Below, piece by piece: positions 45,184 to 54,506 of a DNA stretch of 64,000 nt; position 1 is the stretch's first letter; each line of letters begins with the position of its first letter. The translations under genes were made by a program, and so were the position numbers. This stretch comes from Mycolicibacterium litorale. Its GTDB lineage: Bacteria > Actinomycetota > Actinomycetes > Mycobacteriales > Mycobacteriaceae. Location of the stretch: positions 2,170,001 through 2,234,000 of the forward strand of contig NZ_AP023287.1 in assembly GCF_014218295.1 (NCBI RefSeq). The letters run 5' to 3'. The notes under the pieces were generated by a model, which saw nothing but the letters and a program-made list of their open reading frames with translations, was not told where the DNA came from and searched no databases.

Positions 45184-46470
45184 CTACTCGGCCGACGTGG
45201 GGGCGAGCGCAGCCGTCAGCACCGGCACCACCAGATCGCGCTGCCACGGGCGCACCGCGGCCGCCGCGAGGAAGTCCTCCACCGCGGCGGCGATGTCGGC
45301 GGTGCCGCTGACGGGCTGCCAATCCCAGCACAACCGTCGCACCACCTCGGGGGTGACGAGGTTCTCGGCGGGCACCGACACCCGCTCGGAGAGCGCCGAC
45401 AGCCCGGCGCGGGCGGCCTCCAGACGCGCGGCCGCCTGGGGTTTGCGCCGCGCCCAGCGCGACGGCGGCGGGGGGCCGTTGGCGGGTTCGGTCGAATCGG
45501 GCGGATCGGACGTGTGGCGGGCGCGGTCGAGCGCGTCGAGCCACACCTGCGCGCTGCGGCGCTGCCTGGCGCCGCCGAACACCGGCAACGCCGTCAGCTT
45601 CTCGATGGTGTCCGGGTCGGCGGTGGCGGCGTTGATGATCGCGGCGTCGGGCAGGATCCGGCCAGGGGCGATGTCGCGCCTGCGGGCGATGTGGTCGCGG
45701 GTCGTCCACAGTTCGCGCACCGCGGCCAGCGCGCGCGGATCGCGCACCTTGTGGATGCCGGAGGTGCGGCGCCACCGGTCACGCCGCGTGGGTGCCGCCT
45801 CATAGGTGCGGAGGTGTTCGAATTCCTGTGCGGCCCAATCCGTTTTGCCCTGGTCGTCGAGTACCGCGGCGACGGCGTCGCGCAGTTCGAGCAGCACCTC
45901 CACGTCGAGCGCGGCGTAGTTGAGCCAGTCGGCGGGCAGCGGGCGCTTGGACCAGTCCGCGGCGCCGTGGCCCTTCATCAGCTGCAGGCCGAGCAGTTCG
46001 GACACCATCGTGGCGAGGTTGACCCGGGCGAAGCCCGCGAGCCGGCCGGCCAGTTCGGTGTCGTAGAGCTTCGGCGGGCGCATCCCGAGTTCGGCCAGGC
46101 ACGGCAGGTCCTGGTCGGCGGCATGCAGCACCCACTCGTCGGTGTCGAGGACGTCGGCGATCGGCGCCATCACCATCGTCGGGTCCTCGCCGTGGTTGAC
46201 CGGGTCGATCAGCACCGTGCCGGCCCCTTCCCGGCGGATCTGCACCAGGTACGCCCGGTTGGAGTACCGGAAGCCCGACGCCCGCTCGGCGTCGATCGCG
46301 AACGGGCCGTGTCCGGCGGCGAGCAGTTCGGCGGCGGCGAGGATCTCGTCGGTGGTGACGGCGAGGTCGGGCACCCCGTCGGCCGGCGCGAGCAACGGGA
46401 TGGCCGCCGATTCGGCGCCGGCGTCCGACGCCTCGGGGCCCTCGGGTTCGGTGGGTGGTGGTTCGCTCAT
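45184..46470 (-). CDS. RNase D-like 3'-5' exoribonuclease with HRDC domain (Rv2681-like)
   Basis: 428 aa, ATG 46470. DEDD exonuclease motifs: GPFAIDAERASGFRYSNRAY (DxE), VLHAADQDLPCLAEL (D), and DWLNYAALDVEVLLELRDAV (YxxxD). An HRDC domain (AAVRELWTTRDHIARRRDIA, about 235-305) and a C-terminal helical domain follow. Probably trims structured RNA 3' ends. The start codon directly abuts the DUF3000 stop. Confidence 0.9.
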   Translation of the reverse strand: MSEPPPTEPEGPEASDAGAESAAIPLLAPADGVPDLAVTTDEILAAAELLAAGHGPFAIDAERASGFRYSNRAYLVQIRREGAGTVLIDPVNHGEDPTMVMAPIADVLDTDEWVLHAADQDLPCLAELGMRPPKLYDTELAGRLAGFARVNLATMVSELLGLQLMKGHGAADWSKRPLPADWLNYAALDVEVLLELRDAVAAVLDDQGKTDWAAQEFEHLRTYEAAPTRRDRWRRTSGIHKVRDPRALAAVRELWTTRDHIARRRDIAPGRILPDAAIINAATADPDTIEKLTALPVFGGARQRRSAQVWLDALDRARHTSDPPDSTEPANGPPPPSRWARRKPQAAARLEAARAGLSALSERVSVPAENLVTPEVVRRLCWDWQPVSGTADIAAAVEDFLAAAAVRPWQRDLVVPVLTAALAPTSAE

Positions 46471-47052
46471 CTACGCGCGGGTGCGGGAGCTGAGATCGGT
46501 CACCCCGGTGGGCGGCAGTCCGGCGGCGTGCTCGAGCACCTCGCAGAAGGCCTCCACGTGCGGGCCGAGCTCGAGCGTGACGGCCGTCCACGACGCGCGC
46601 AGCTCCAGCTGATGGGCCCGCGGCGGGCCGGAGATGTCGCCGTAGCGCACCGACGTGGTCGCGGTGACGGTACCGCCGAGGGCGGTCACCTGGTCGGCCC
46701 TGGACTCCAGCGCCTCCACCAGCCAACTCCACGCCACCTCGGGCAGCAGCGGGTCGACGGCCTCGCTGGAATCGAGATCAGCCTGGATGAACGCCACCAG
46801 ACGCATGGTGCCATCCCATGCTTCGGCGCCCTCGGGGTCGTGGAGCAGGATGAGCCGCCCGAACGCGTCACCTTCGGACCGCTCGGGCACGATCGCGGTC
46901 TCGGGATGGCGGATCTCGGCGCCCAGGGCGTAGCTGTAGGGCGCCAGCCGCTGCGGTGGGCGTATCGGGCCGAGCTCGATCTCCGGCCGTACGGTGGTGG
47001 CATTCATCGCCGCCACCGCAGCACGGAACTGAGCCGGTTCGGCGGTGGTCAC
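46471..47052 (-). CDS. DUF3000 protein (Rv2680-like)
   Basis: 193 aa, GTG start 47052. Conserved segments RPEIELGPIRPPQRLAPYSY, ALGAEIRHPETA, GRLILLHDPEGAEAWDGTMR and EVAWSWLVEALESRADQVTA. Cytoplasmic, Actinobacteria-specific, function unknown. Its stop (TAG) immediately precedes the RNase D ATG, and the pair is conserved, which suggests a shared RNA-related role. An enoyl-CoA hydratase gene found next in M. tuberculosis is absent; hemE is divergent instead. Confidence 0.87.
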   Translation of the reverse strand: MTTAEPAQFRAAVAAMNATTVRPEIELGPIRPPQRLAPYSYALGAEIRHPETAIVPERSEGDAFGRLILLHDPEGAEAWDGTMRLVAFIQADLDSSEAVDPLLPEVAWSWLVEALESRADQVTALGGTVTATTSVRYGDISGPPRAHQLELRASWTAVTLELGPHVEAFCEVLEHAAGLPPTGVTDLSSRTRA

Positions 47053-47189
47053 GCGGGTGACGCTAGACCATTCGGTCCCCGGCGCACGCAGGCGCGCCGA
47101 ACCGACTCACGATGGTGACCCGGGTGCGGTGCGGTGACCGTCGGCGGCGTTCGCGGGCGGGGGCGCCGGCCGTGGCAGCATTGACGGTG

Positions 47190-48254
47190 ATGAACACCCG
47201 CCGTGAACTGCCCGACTCGCCCTACCTAGCCGCCGCCCGCGGTCGCAAACACGCCCGGGTGCCGGTGTGGTTCATGCGGCAGGCCGGGCGGTCACTGCCC
47301 GAGTACCGGGCCCTGCGGGCGCGCAACACCATGATGCAGGCCTGCTTCGACGCCGAGCTGATCACCGAGATCACCCTGCAGCCGGTCCGCAGGCACGGGG
47401 TCGACGCGGCGATCCTGTTCTCCGACATCGTGGTCCCGCTGCGCGCATCCGGCATCGCGCTCGACATCGTCCCCGACGTCGGCCCGGTGATCGAGCATCC
47501 GGTCCGCACCGCCGGCGACGTGGCCGCGATCCGGCCGCTCGAGCGGCAGACGATCGCGCCCGTCGAACAGGCGGTGACCATGCTGACCTCGGCGCTCGGC
47601 GACGTTCCGCTGATCGGCTTCGCCGGGGCTCCGTTCACGCTCGCGTCGTATCTGGTGGAGGGCGGCCCGAGCAAGCACCACGAGCACACCAAGGCCATGA
47701 TGCTCGGCGCGCCCGATGTCTGGCACGCCCTGATGTCGGCGCTGACCGACGTGACGATCGCGTTCCTGCAGGCACAGGTGGACGCGGGGGTGGACGCGCT
47801 GCAGGTCTTCGATTCGTGGGCCGGCACGCTGTCGCTGGCCGACTACCGCAGCTACGTGATGCCGCACAGCGCCCGCGTCTTCGAGGCGCTCGCCCCGGCC
47901 GGGGTGCCGATGACGCACTTCGGCGTGGGCACCGCCGAGCTGCTCGGCGCCATGAGTGAGGCGGTCGCCGCGGCGGGGACACCCGGTGTGGTGGGTGTGG
48001 ACTGGCGCACCTCGCTGACCGACGCCGCGGCGCGGATCGAACGCGGCAGCGCCCTGCAGGGCAATCTCGACCCGGTGGTGCTGCTCGCCGGCTGGCCGGT
48101 CGTGGAACCGGCGGTGCGGGCGGTGGTCGAGGACGGGCGCCGCGCCGTCGATGCCGGCGCGGCGGGGCACGTGTTCAACCTCGGCCACGGCGTGCTGCCC
48201 GCGACCGACCCCGGCATCGTGACCGCCACGGTGGACCTGGTGCATTCGTTGTGA
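47190..48254 (+). CDS. hemE: Uroporphyrinogen decarboxylase
   Basis: 354 aa from ATG 47190 ([20 protein letters not shown]); the longer frame from 47112 lacks coding signals. Signatures [75 protein letters not shown] and [15 protein letters not shown]. Decarboxylates uroporphyrinogen III to coproporphyrinogen III in heme synthesis. Overlaps hemY by GTGA. Confidence 0.96.
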   Translation: MNTRRELPDSPYLAAARGRKHARVPVWFMRQAGRSLPEYRALRARNTMMQACFDAELITEITLQPVRRHGVDAAILFSDIVVPLRASGIALDIVPDVGPVIEHPVRTAGDVAAIRPLERQTIAPVEQAVTMLTSALGDVPLIGFAGAPFTLASYLVEGGPSKHHEHTKAMMLGAPDVWHALMSALTDVTIAFLQAQVDAGVDALQVFDSWAGTLSLADYRSYVMPHSARVFEALAPAGVPMTHFGVGTAELLGAMSEAVAAAGTPGVVGVDWRTSLTDAAARIERGSALQGNLDPVVLLAGWPVVEPAVRAVVEDGRRAVDAGAAGHVFNLGHGVLPATDPGIVTATVDLVHSL

Positions 48255-49615
48255 GTGCCACGTACTGCGTTGTCGGGGGCGGCATCTCGGGCCTGGCGGC
48301 GGCCTACCGGCTGCGGGTGACCGCCGGGCCCGGCGCCACCATCACGCTGTTCGACCCCGCCGACCGGCTCGGCGGGGTGCTGCGCACCGAACGCGTGGGC
48401 GGACAGTGGCTCGACGTCGGTGCGGAGGCGTTCGTGGCGCGCCGGCCCGAAGTGCCCGCACTGCTGGCCGAACTCGGCCTGGCCGACCGCCAGATCGGCA
48501 CCACCGGCGTCCGCCCGCTGATCTACAGCCAGGCCCGGCTGCACCCGATGCCCCAGCACACCCTGCAGGGCATCCCGTCCGGGGCGCTGCCGATGGCGGG
48601 ACTGGTCGACGACGCGACGATCGCGCGGATCACCGACGAACCCATGCGGTCGCTGCGCTGGCGGCCCGGCGCCGACCCGTGCGTGGCCGAACTGGTCGCC
48701 GACCGCTTCGGCGACCAGGTGGTGGCGCGATCGGTCGACCCGCTGCTCGGTGGCGTCTACGCCGGATCCGCGGCCTCCATCGGGCTGCGCGCGGCCGTCC
48801 CGACCCTGGCCGCCGCGCTGGACCGCGGCGCGCGCAACCTCACCGAGGCGGTGCGCGAGGCGCTGCCGCCGCCGTCACCGGTTCCGGTGTTCGGTGCGGT
48901 CGACGGCGGCTACACCGTCCTGCTCGAGGCGCTGCGCAGGCAGGCGGGGATCCACTGGGCCCAGGTCGCCGTCCAACGCGTCGATCGCACCGGCCGCGGC
49001 GTCGAACTGCTCGACGACGAGGGCAACCGCTGGCCGGCCGACGCCGTCGTGCTCGCGGTGCCCGCACCCCGGCTGCCCGCCCTGGTCGGGCACCTCGCCC
49101 CGCGCACCGCGGCCGCCGCCCGGCGCATCCCGGTGGCGTCGGCGGCGGTGGTGGCGCTGGCGCTGCCCGGCGGCACGCCGCTGCCGCAACAGTCCGGTGT
49201 GCTGGTGGCCAGCGAGGAACGTCAGGGCCGGTTGCGGGCCAAGGCGATCACTTTGTCGTCGCGAAAGTGGGGGCAGCGGGGGAACGTCGAACTGGTCCGG
49301 CTGTCCTACGGACGGTTCGGTGACGACCTGGCGCGCAGCGCCGGCGACGACGACCTGCTGGCGTGGGCCGCCGCCGACCTGGCGACGGTGTTCGGCGTCG
49401 ACGCCGAACCCGTCGACAGCCACGTGCAGCGGTGGATCGACGCGATGCCGCAGTACGGTCCCGGCCACGCCACACTGGTCGCCCAACTGCGGGCCGGACT
49501 GCCCCGCGAGGTCGCCGTCGCGGGCGGCTATCTGGACGGCATCGGGGTGCCCGCGTGTGTGGCCTCGGCGGCCAGGGCGGTGGCGTCGCTGACCACCGCC
49601 GGCGTGGCACGATAG
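48251..49615 (+). CDS. hemY: Coproporphyrinogen III oxidase (HemY/CgoX type)
   Basis: 454 aa, GTG start overlapping the hemE stop. FAD dinucleotide motif [40 protein letters not shown], and the C-terminal [20 protein letters not shown] with [20 protein letters not shown]. In Actinobacteria this oxygen-dependent flavoenzyme makes coproporphyrin III rather than protoporphyrin IX. Middle gene of a hemE-hemY-chdC cluster. Confidence 0.93.
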   Translation: MSATYCVVGGGISGLAAAYRLRVTAGPGATITLFDPADRLGGVLRTERVGGQWLDVGAEAFVARRPEVPALLAELGLADRQIGTTGVRPLIYSQARLHPMPQHTLQGIPSGALPMAGLVDDATIARITDEPMRSLRWRPGADPCVAELVADRFGDQVVARSVDPLLGGVYAGSAASIGLRAAVPTLAAALDRGARNLTEAVREALPPPSPVPVFGAVDGGYTVLLEALRRQAGIHWAQVAVQRVDRTGRGVELLDDEGNRWPADAVVLAVPAPRLPALVGHLAPRTAAAARRIPVASAAVVALALPGGTPLPQQSGVLVASEERQGRLRAKAITLSSRKWGQRGNVELVRLSYGRFGDDLARSAGDDDLLAWAAADLATVFGVDAEPVDSHVQRWIDAMPQYGPGHATLVAQLRAGLPREVAVAGGYLDGIGVPACVASAARAVASLTTAGVAR

Positions 49616-49619
49616 GACC

Positions 49620-50324
49620 ATGGCCAAGCTCGACTTCGACGCACTCAACTCCACCATCCGCTATCTGATGTTCTCGGTGTTCTCGGTACGGCCGGGGGAG
49701 CTGGGCTACGACGAACAGGCGCGCTCGGCCGTCGTCGACGAGACCGCGACCTTCCTCAAACAGCAGGAGGAACGCGGCGTCGTGGTGCGGGGGCTCTACG
49801 ACATCGCCGGGATGCGCGCCGACGCCGACTTCATGATGTGGACCCACGCCGACAACGTCGAGGCGCTGCAGGCCACCTACTCCGACTTCCGGCGCACCAC
49901 CACACTCGGCCGCGCCAGCGCACCGGTGTGGAGCAACGTCGCGCTGCACCGCCCCGCCGAGTTCAACAAGAGCCACATCCCGGCGTTCCTCGCCGGCGAG
50001 GAGCCGGGCAACTACATCTGCGTCTACCCGTTCGTGCGGTCGCTGGAGTGGTACCTGCTGCCCGACGAGGAGCGCAGGCGGATGCTCAGCGAACACGGGA
50101 TGGCGGCACGCGGTTACAAAGACGTCCGCGCCAACACCGTGCCGGCGTTCGCGCTGGGCGACTACGAGTGGATCCTGGCGTTCGAAGCACCCGAACTGCA
50201 CCGCATCGTCGACCTGATGCGGGATCTGCGCGCCACCGACGCACGGCGCCACGTCCGGGAGGAGACCCCGTTCTTCACCGGCCCGCGCGTCGGCGTCGAG
50301 GAGCTCGTCACGCGGTTGCCGTAA
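49620..50324 (+). CDS. chdC: Coproheme decarboxylase ChdC (HemQ)
   Basis: 234 aa, ATG 49620, 4 nt after hemY. Chlorite-dismutase-like fold: [40 protein letters not shown], the catalytic-tyrosine segment [18 protein letters not shown], and [20 protein letters not shown] with the heme-binding region. Converts coproheme to heme b using peroxide, the last step of the coproporphyrin-dependent pathway. Ferrochelatase lies elsewhere. Confidence 0.95.
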   Translation: MAKLDFDALNSTIRYLMFSVFSVRPGELGYDEQARSAVVDETATFLKQQEERGVVVRGLYDIAGMRADADFMMWTHADNVEALQATYSDFRRTTTLGRASAPVWSNVALHRPAEFNKSHIPAFLAGEEPGNYICVYPFVRSLEWYLLPDEERRRMLSEHGMAARGYKDVRANTVPAFALGDYEWILAFEAPELHRIVDLMRDLRATDARRHVREETPFFTGPRVGVEELVTRLP

Positions 50325-50439
50325 GCGTTGCCGGACCTCACCGTTTCGTTTCCCGGTTAGCGTCTACGGTCCGCGGCCCATTTGCTAGCCTCGGCGCAGT
50401 GCCCGCCGGTGGGGGAGCTGTGGGGCACACTCGAGCGGC

Positions 50440-52788
50440 GTGGAGGCGGTGTCGAGCATGCGCGCGAAGCCCCGCGAACTGGCCGTCATCGCCGGGTCCG
50501 TGGTGCTGGCGGTGGTGCTGGCGATCTGGCTGGTCCGCGGTCTGCCCGGAGTCGACTTGGCCGACAACTTCGGCGTCGCCGTTTTCGCGGGATATGCGGT
50601 GGTGTGCGCTGCCGTGGCCGCCCGCTCCGCGTCCGGGCGGCTGCGCGGCGTCTGGATCTGCTTCGCCGTCGCGCTCGTCGGCTGGACGGCAGGGGAGCTG
50701 GTCTACGCCTACCTGGATCTCGTGCTGCACCGCGCGAGGTTCCCGTCACCGGCCGATCTGGGCTTCCTGTTGTTCCCGATCCTCAGCTGTGTGGCGTTGG
50801 TGCAGTGGCCCATCGGCGCCGCCGGACAGTCCCGTCTGCGCCTCGTCCTCGACGGCGTCATCTTCGCGCTGTCGCTGTTCCTGCTGGCATGGGTACTGGC
50901 GCTGCACAGCGTGTACGAGAACTTCCGAGAGGACAAGCTGGTCGTCAGCTTGGCGCTGGCGTACCCGTTGCTCGCCCTCGTGGTGCTCGCGATCGCGGGG
51001 CTGGTCCTCGTCCGCGCGGGACCCCGCCGACGCCTTCCGCTGGTCCTGCTCACCGCCGCCTTCACGGTCATCGCCCTGTCCGACGTCGCATTCGCCTGGG
51101 CCACCGCGAACGGCTCCTATGCCGCCGTTCTGCCCATCGACCTGGGCTGGGTGGCTGGAATGGTCCTCTTCGGTGCGGCATCCCTTTCCAGCCGGAGGGC
51201 GCCCGCCACGGCGGACATCGCCCCTCAGGTCCCGACCAGCATCTCCCTGTGGCTGCCCTACCTGCCGCTGTTGATCGGCGGCAGCGTCGCGACGGTGGTG
51301 GTGCTCGACGGCGTGCTGGCGGTGACGGTGATCATCGTCATTGTCGCCATCTGCCTGCGCCAGTTCGTGGCGTCGTGGGAGAACCGCAGGCTGCTGCACA
51401 TGGTGGCCGACCAGGCCCTGCGCGATCCGCTGACCGGTCTGGCGAACGTCGCGCTGTTCAACGACCGGCTGGCGCACGCCATGCAGTTGCGGGACCGCGA
51501 TGGCCGCGCCGTCGCCGTGCTCTCGCTTGACCTCAACGACTTCAAGGTGGTCAACGACACCTTGGGGCACGCTGCGGGTAACGAACTGCTGACCCGGGTG
51601 GCGGATCGGCTCGCCGCGTGTGTGCGGCCCGCCGACACCGTGGCCCGGATCGGCGGCGACGAGTTCGCCGTCCTCATCGAGGACCACGTCGACCACTCCC
51701 TCGAGATCGCCCACCGCATCGTGGAGGCGTTCGACTCCCCGTTCGGCGTCGACGGCCAGAGTCTGCTGATGCGTCCGAGTGTGGGTCTGGCGGTCGCGGC
51801 GCCGGACGACGCTCCCGACCCGCAGGGGAAGCAGTTGTTCAAACACGCCGACGCGGCGATGTACGCGGCCAAGCGGTCCCGCACCGAGGGCGTGCACGTG
51901 TTCACCCCGGAGATGACGCTCGTCTACCCCGAGCACTCCGGGCCGCTGCAGGTGGCCCACCAGGGGGTCAGGGGTGGAGGTGTGGCGGCGGTGCGGCTGC
52001 TCGGCGAGTTGCGTCAGGCCATCGACCGCCAGGAGCTGGCGGTGGTGTACCAGCCGAAGTACCACCTGGCGACGTCGGAGTTGGCGGGTGTGGAGGCGTT
52101 GGTGCGGTGGCCGCATCCGACCCGCGGAGTCCTCGGCCCGGACGACTTCCTCCCGATGGTGCGCAGGCACGGGCTCATGACCGCGGTGACCGAACTGGTG
52201 CTCGGCAAGGCGCTCGACGACGCCGCCGAATGGCTGGCCCGCGGTACGCCGGTCCCCGTCGCGGTCAATCTTTTCGCGGCCACCATGGCCGACGCCGAGC
52301 TGCCCGGGCGGATCGTGGCCGCGCTCACCTCACGCGGTCTGCCGGCCGCGATGCTGACCGTCGAGATCACCGAGGACCTGATCCTGCCTGACCTGAAGCA
52401 GACCTGCGCGGTGCTGCGCGAGCTGCGCAGGCACGGCGTGCGGGTGGCCATCGACGACTTCGGCAGCGGCTATTCGGCGCTGAGCTATCTGCGCGAACTG
52501 CCGATCGACGAGGTGAAACTGGATCGCCGGTTCATCGGGCCCGTGATCTGGGACCCACGCGCCGGGGAGGTGGTGCGTGCGGTGGTGACGCTCGCGCAGA
52601 CCCTCGGCCTGACGACGGTGGCCGAAGGCGTTGAGAACGCCGAGACCGCCGATCGGCTCCGGGCATACCGGTGCGACGTCGCGCAGGGGTTCCACTACAG
52701 CCCGCCGCTGAGCGCGCCGGCGATGGCGACGCTGCTCGGCGAGGAGACTATTCGGCCGCCGGCACCAGCTTCAGTGAGATGGAGTTGA
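50440..52788 (+). CDS. Membrane-bound GGDEF-EAL cyclic-di-GMP enzyme
   Basis: 782 aa from GTG 50440 (ATG 50458 is an alternative). About eight N-terminal membrane helices (to about 310) form a sensor module without a domain I recognise. GGDEF domain: LRDPLTGLANVALFNDR, LDLNDFKVVNDTLGHAAGNE, VARIGGDEFAVLIEDH, with an RxxD inhibitory site (RPAD) five residues upstream. EAL domain: YHLATSELAGVEALVRWPH, VEITEDL, IDDFGSGYSALSYLRELP, EVKLDRRFI, VAEGVENAET. All key residues of both activities are kept, although VNLFA replaces the usual VNLSA. Inserted between chdC and msrB. Confidence 0.93.
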   Translation: MEAVSSMRAKPRELAVIAGSVVLAVVLAIWLVRGLPGVDLADNFGVAVFAGYAVVCAAVAARSASGRLRGVWICFAVALVGWTAGELVYAYLDLVLHRARFPSPADLGFLLFPILSCVALVQWPIGAAGQSRLRLVLDGVIFALSLFLLAWVLALHSVYENFREDKLVVSLALAYPLLALVVLAIAGLVLVRAGPRRRLPLVLLTAAFTVIALSDVAFAWATANGSYAAVLPIDLGWVAGMVLFGAASLSSRRAPATADIAPQVPTSISLWLPYLPLLIGGSVATVVVLDGVLAVTVIIVIVAICLRQFVASWENRRLLHMVADQALRDPLTGLANVALFNDRLAHAMQLRDRDGRAVAVLSLDLNDFKVVNDTLGHAAGNELLTRVADRLAACVRPADTVARIGGDEFAVLIEDHVDHSLEIAHRIVEAFDSPFGVDGQSLLMRPSVGLAVAAPDDAPDPQGKQLFKHADAAMYAAKRSRTEGVHVFTPEMTLVYPEHSGPLQVAHQGVRGGGVAAVRLLGELRQAIDRQELAVVYQPKYHLATSELAGVEALVRWPHPTRGVLGPDDFLPMVRRHGLMTAVTELVLGKALDDAAEWLARGTPVPVAVNLFAATMADAELPGRIVAALTSRGLPAAMLTVEITEDLILPDLKQTCAVLRELRRHGVRVAIDDFGSGYSALSYLRELPIDEVKLDRRFIGPVIWDPRAGEVVRAVVTLAQTLGLTTVAEGVENAETADRLRAYRCDVAQGFHYSPPLSAPAMATLLGEETIRPPAPASVRWS

Positions 52789-53158
52789 TGCAGTACCGCT
52801 GATCGGTCGGCGTCGGATAACCCTCGCCCTCGAACACGTGGCCCAGATGGCTGTGGCAGTTCGCGCACAGCACCTCGACCCGACGCATGCCGAGTGAGTC
52901 GTCGGGCCGCAGGATCACCGCGTCGGAGTCGGCGGGATCGAAGAACGACGGCCAGCCGCAGTGCGATTCGAACTTCTCGGTGCTGCGGAACAGCTCGGCG
53001 CCGCACGCCCGGCACAGGTAGACGCCCTCGGTCTTGGTGTCGGTGTACTCACCGGTGAACGGCCGCTCGGTGCCGGCGCGGCGCAGGACCGCGAATTCCT
53101 CGGGGGTGAGCTTCTGACGCCACTCGTCGTCGGTCAGTTGCACCTTGGGAGCAGTCAT
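52748..53158 (-). CDS. msrB: Peptide-methionine (R)-S-oxide reductase MsrB
   Basis: 136 aa, ATG 53158. Zinc cysteines in LCRACGAEL and LCANCHSHLG; catalytic cysteine in DQRYCINSISLKL; possible resolving cysteine in ESHCGWPSFFDP. Repairs oxidised methionine with thioredoxin. The 3' end overlaps the convergent GGDEF-EAL gene by 41 nt. Confidence 0.96.
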   Translation of the reverse strand: MTAPKVQLTDDEWRQKLTPEEFAVLRRAGTERPFTGEYTDTKTEGVYLCRACGAELFRSTEKFESHCGWPSFFDPADSDAVILRPDDSLGMRRVEVLCANCHSHLGHVFEGEGYPTPTDQRYCINSISLKLVPAAE

Positions 53159-53170
53159 GACCCCAAGTTA

Positions 53171-54469
53171 CTACGCCGTCGGCGTGGCCCGCGTGGCCTG
53201 CGGAGACGCTTCGGCGGGCGTCAGCCACGGTGGGTCGATACCCCGGTCGAGGCGGCCGTCGGCCTTGGCGTCGAGGTAGCGGAAGTACAGCACCGAGAAC
53301 ACCACCACCATGAGCAGTCCCCACCCGGCCGTGAACCGCAGGTACTCGAGGAACCGCCCCGTCGTCAGCCAGTGGACCAGCAGCCACTTGTCGATCGCCA
53401 TGAACCCGTAGATCGCCAGCCACGCCGGCCAGTTGCGCAGCACCGAGTTGGGCAGCACGACCGTCATGAGGAACGGGAACAGCATCATCGAGTAGTAGCC
53501 CTGGCCCAGCGACAGCACGAGGAACGACGTGGTGAGCAGCACACCCGAGGACGTCAGCATCCAGAACAGCGGGTCGCGGGTGCGGTAGTAGCGGTACAGC
53601 AGCACCAGGCTGCCGATCGCGATCAGCACGAACGTCAGGCGCAGCAGCAGGATCAGCCACATCGGCAGCCCGTAGTAGATGCCGTTGCCCTGGATGGAGC
53701 TGTTGAAGTAATCCCGCGTGGACAGGATGTAGGGGATCGTGCGCCGCACGAAGTTCATCGGGTCGCTCACCAACGGCCACGCGACGATGTTGAACGCCAA
53801 CGGAACACCGAACGCCGTGACCAGCGGACGCCACTGGCGGTTGAGCAGCGGCAGCAGAAGCAGCGGCGCCAGTGAGGGTTTGACCACCAGGGTGAGTCCG
53901 ATGGCCACGCCGGCCCACCACTGGCGGCTGGTCCTGCCGTCGAGCAGCCAGCGGAAGAACAACACCTCCATCAGCAGCAGGCAGCCGTTGATGTTGGTGA
54001 ACACCAGTGTGTTGGTGACCGATTCGGTGCAGAACATCGCCAGCAGCAGCGCGGGCGCGGCGACCGAGGCCAGCGTGAACTTGAACAGCCGCAGCAGGAA
54101 GTACGCGGCCAGCAGGATCGCGACGGTGTTGAAGAAGATGAACCAGTACCGCGACGCGTCGACGGGCAGGTATCCGAACGGCGCCAGCAGCAGGGTGCCG
54201 CCGGGCGGGTACAGGTAGTGCGGGTCGACGTGGTCGAAGTGCTCGTTGTAGATGTCCCAGCCGAGCTTGAAGTTGACCACCGCGCGGTACACCGGTCCGA
54301 AGTCGTCGGTGATGTAGCCGTTGGTGGCCAGCACGAAGCTGCGATGGATGATCGACATGACGGCCAACGGCCACAGCACCGAGCGCAGCACCGTCGCCGT
54401 ATCCGGCGGGGACGTGCGCGGTCGGAAAGCGTTCAGGAGGCCGGTGCGAAGAGTGTCTGCTGCCGCCAC
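53171..54469 (-). CDS. aftC: Arabinofuranosyltransferase AftC
   Basis: 432 aa from GTG 54469 (VAAADTLRTGLLNAFRP), matching the M. tuberculosis AftC start and length; the frame extends upstream without support. GT-C membrane glycosyltransferase with about ten helices. Key segments: LATNGYITDDFGPVYRAVVN (catalytic Asp pair), NFKLGWDIYNEHFDHVDPHY, YLYPPGGTLLLAPFGYLP, and VFTNINGCLLLMEVLFFRW. Adds alpha-1,3 branches from decaprenyl-phosphoarabinose to arabinogalactan and lipoarabinomannan. 12 nt from the msrB start. Confidence 0.92.
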   Translation of the reverse strand: MAAADTLRTGLLNAFRPRTSPPDTATVLRSVLWPLAVMSIIHRSFVLATNGYITDDFGPVYRAVVNFKLGWDIYNEHFDHVDPHYLYPPGGTLLLAPFGYLPVDASRYWFIFFNTVAILLAAYFLLRLFKFTLASVAAPALLLAMFCTESVTNTLVFTNINGCLLLMEVLFFRWLLDGRTSRQWWAGVAIGLTLVVKPSLAPLLLLPLLNRQWRPLVTAFGVPLAFNIVAWPLVSDPMNFVRRTIPYILSTRDYFNSSIQGNGIYYGLPMWLILLLRLTFVLIAIGSLVLLYRYYRTRDPLFWMLTSSGVLLTTSFLVLSLGQGYYSMMLFPFLMTVVLPNSVLRNWPAWLAIYGFMAIDKWLLVHWLTTGRFLEYLRFTAGWGLLMVVVFSVLYFRYLDAKADGRLDRGIDPPWLTPAEASPQATRATPTA

Positions 54470-54506
54470 GGTGCGAACCGTACACCGGCGCGCATGGCGG
54501 CAGACG

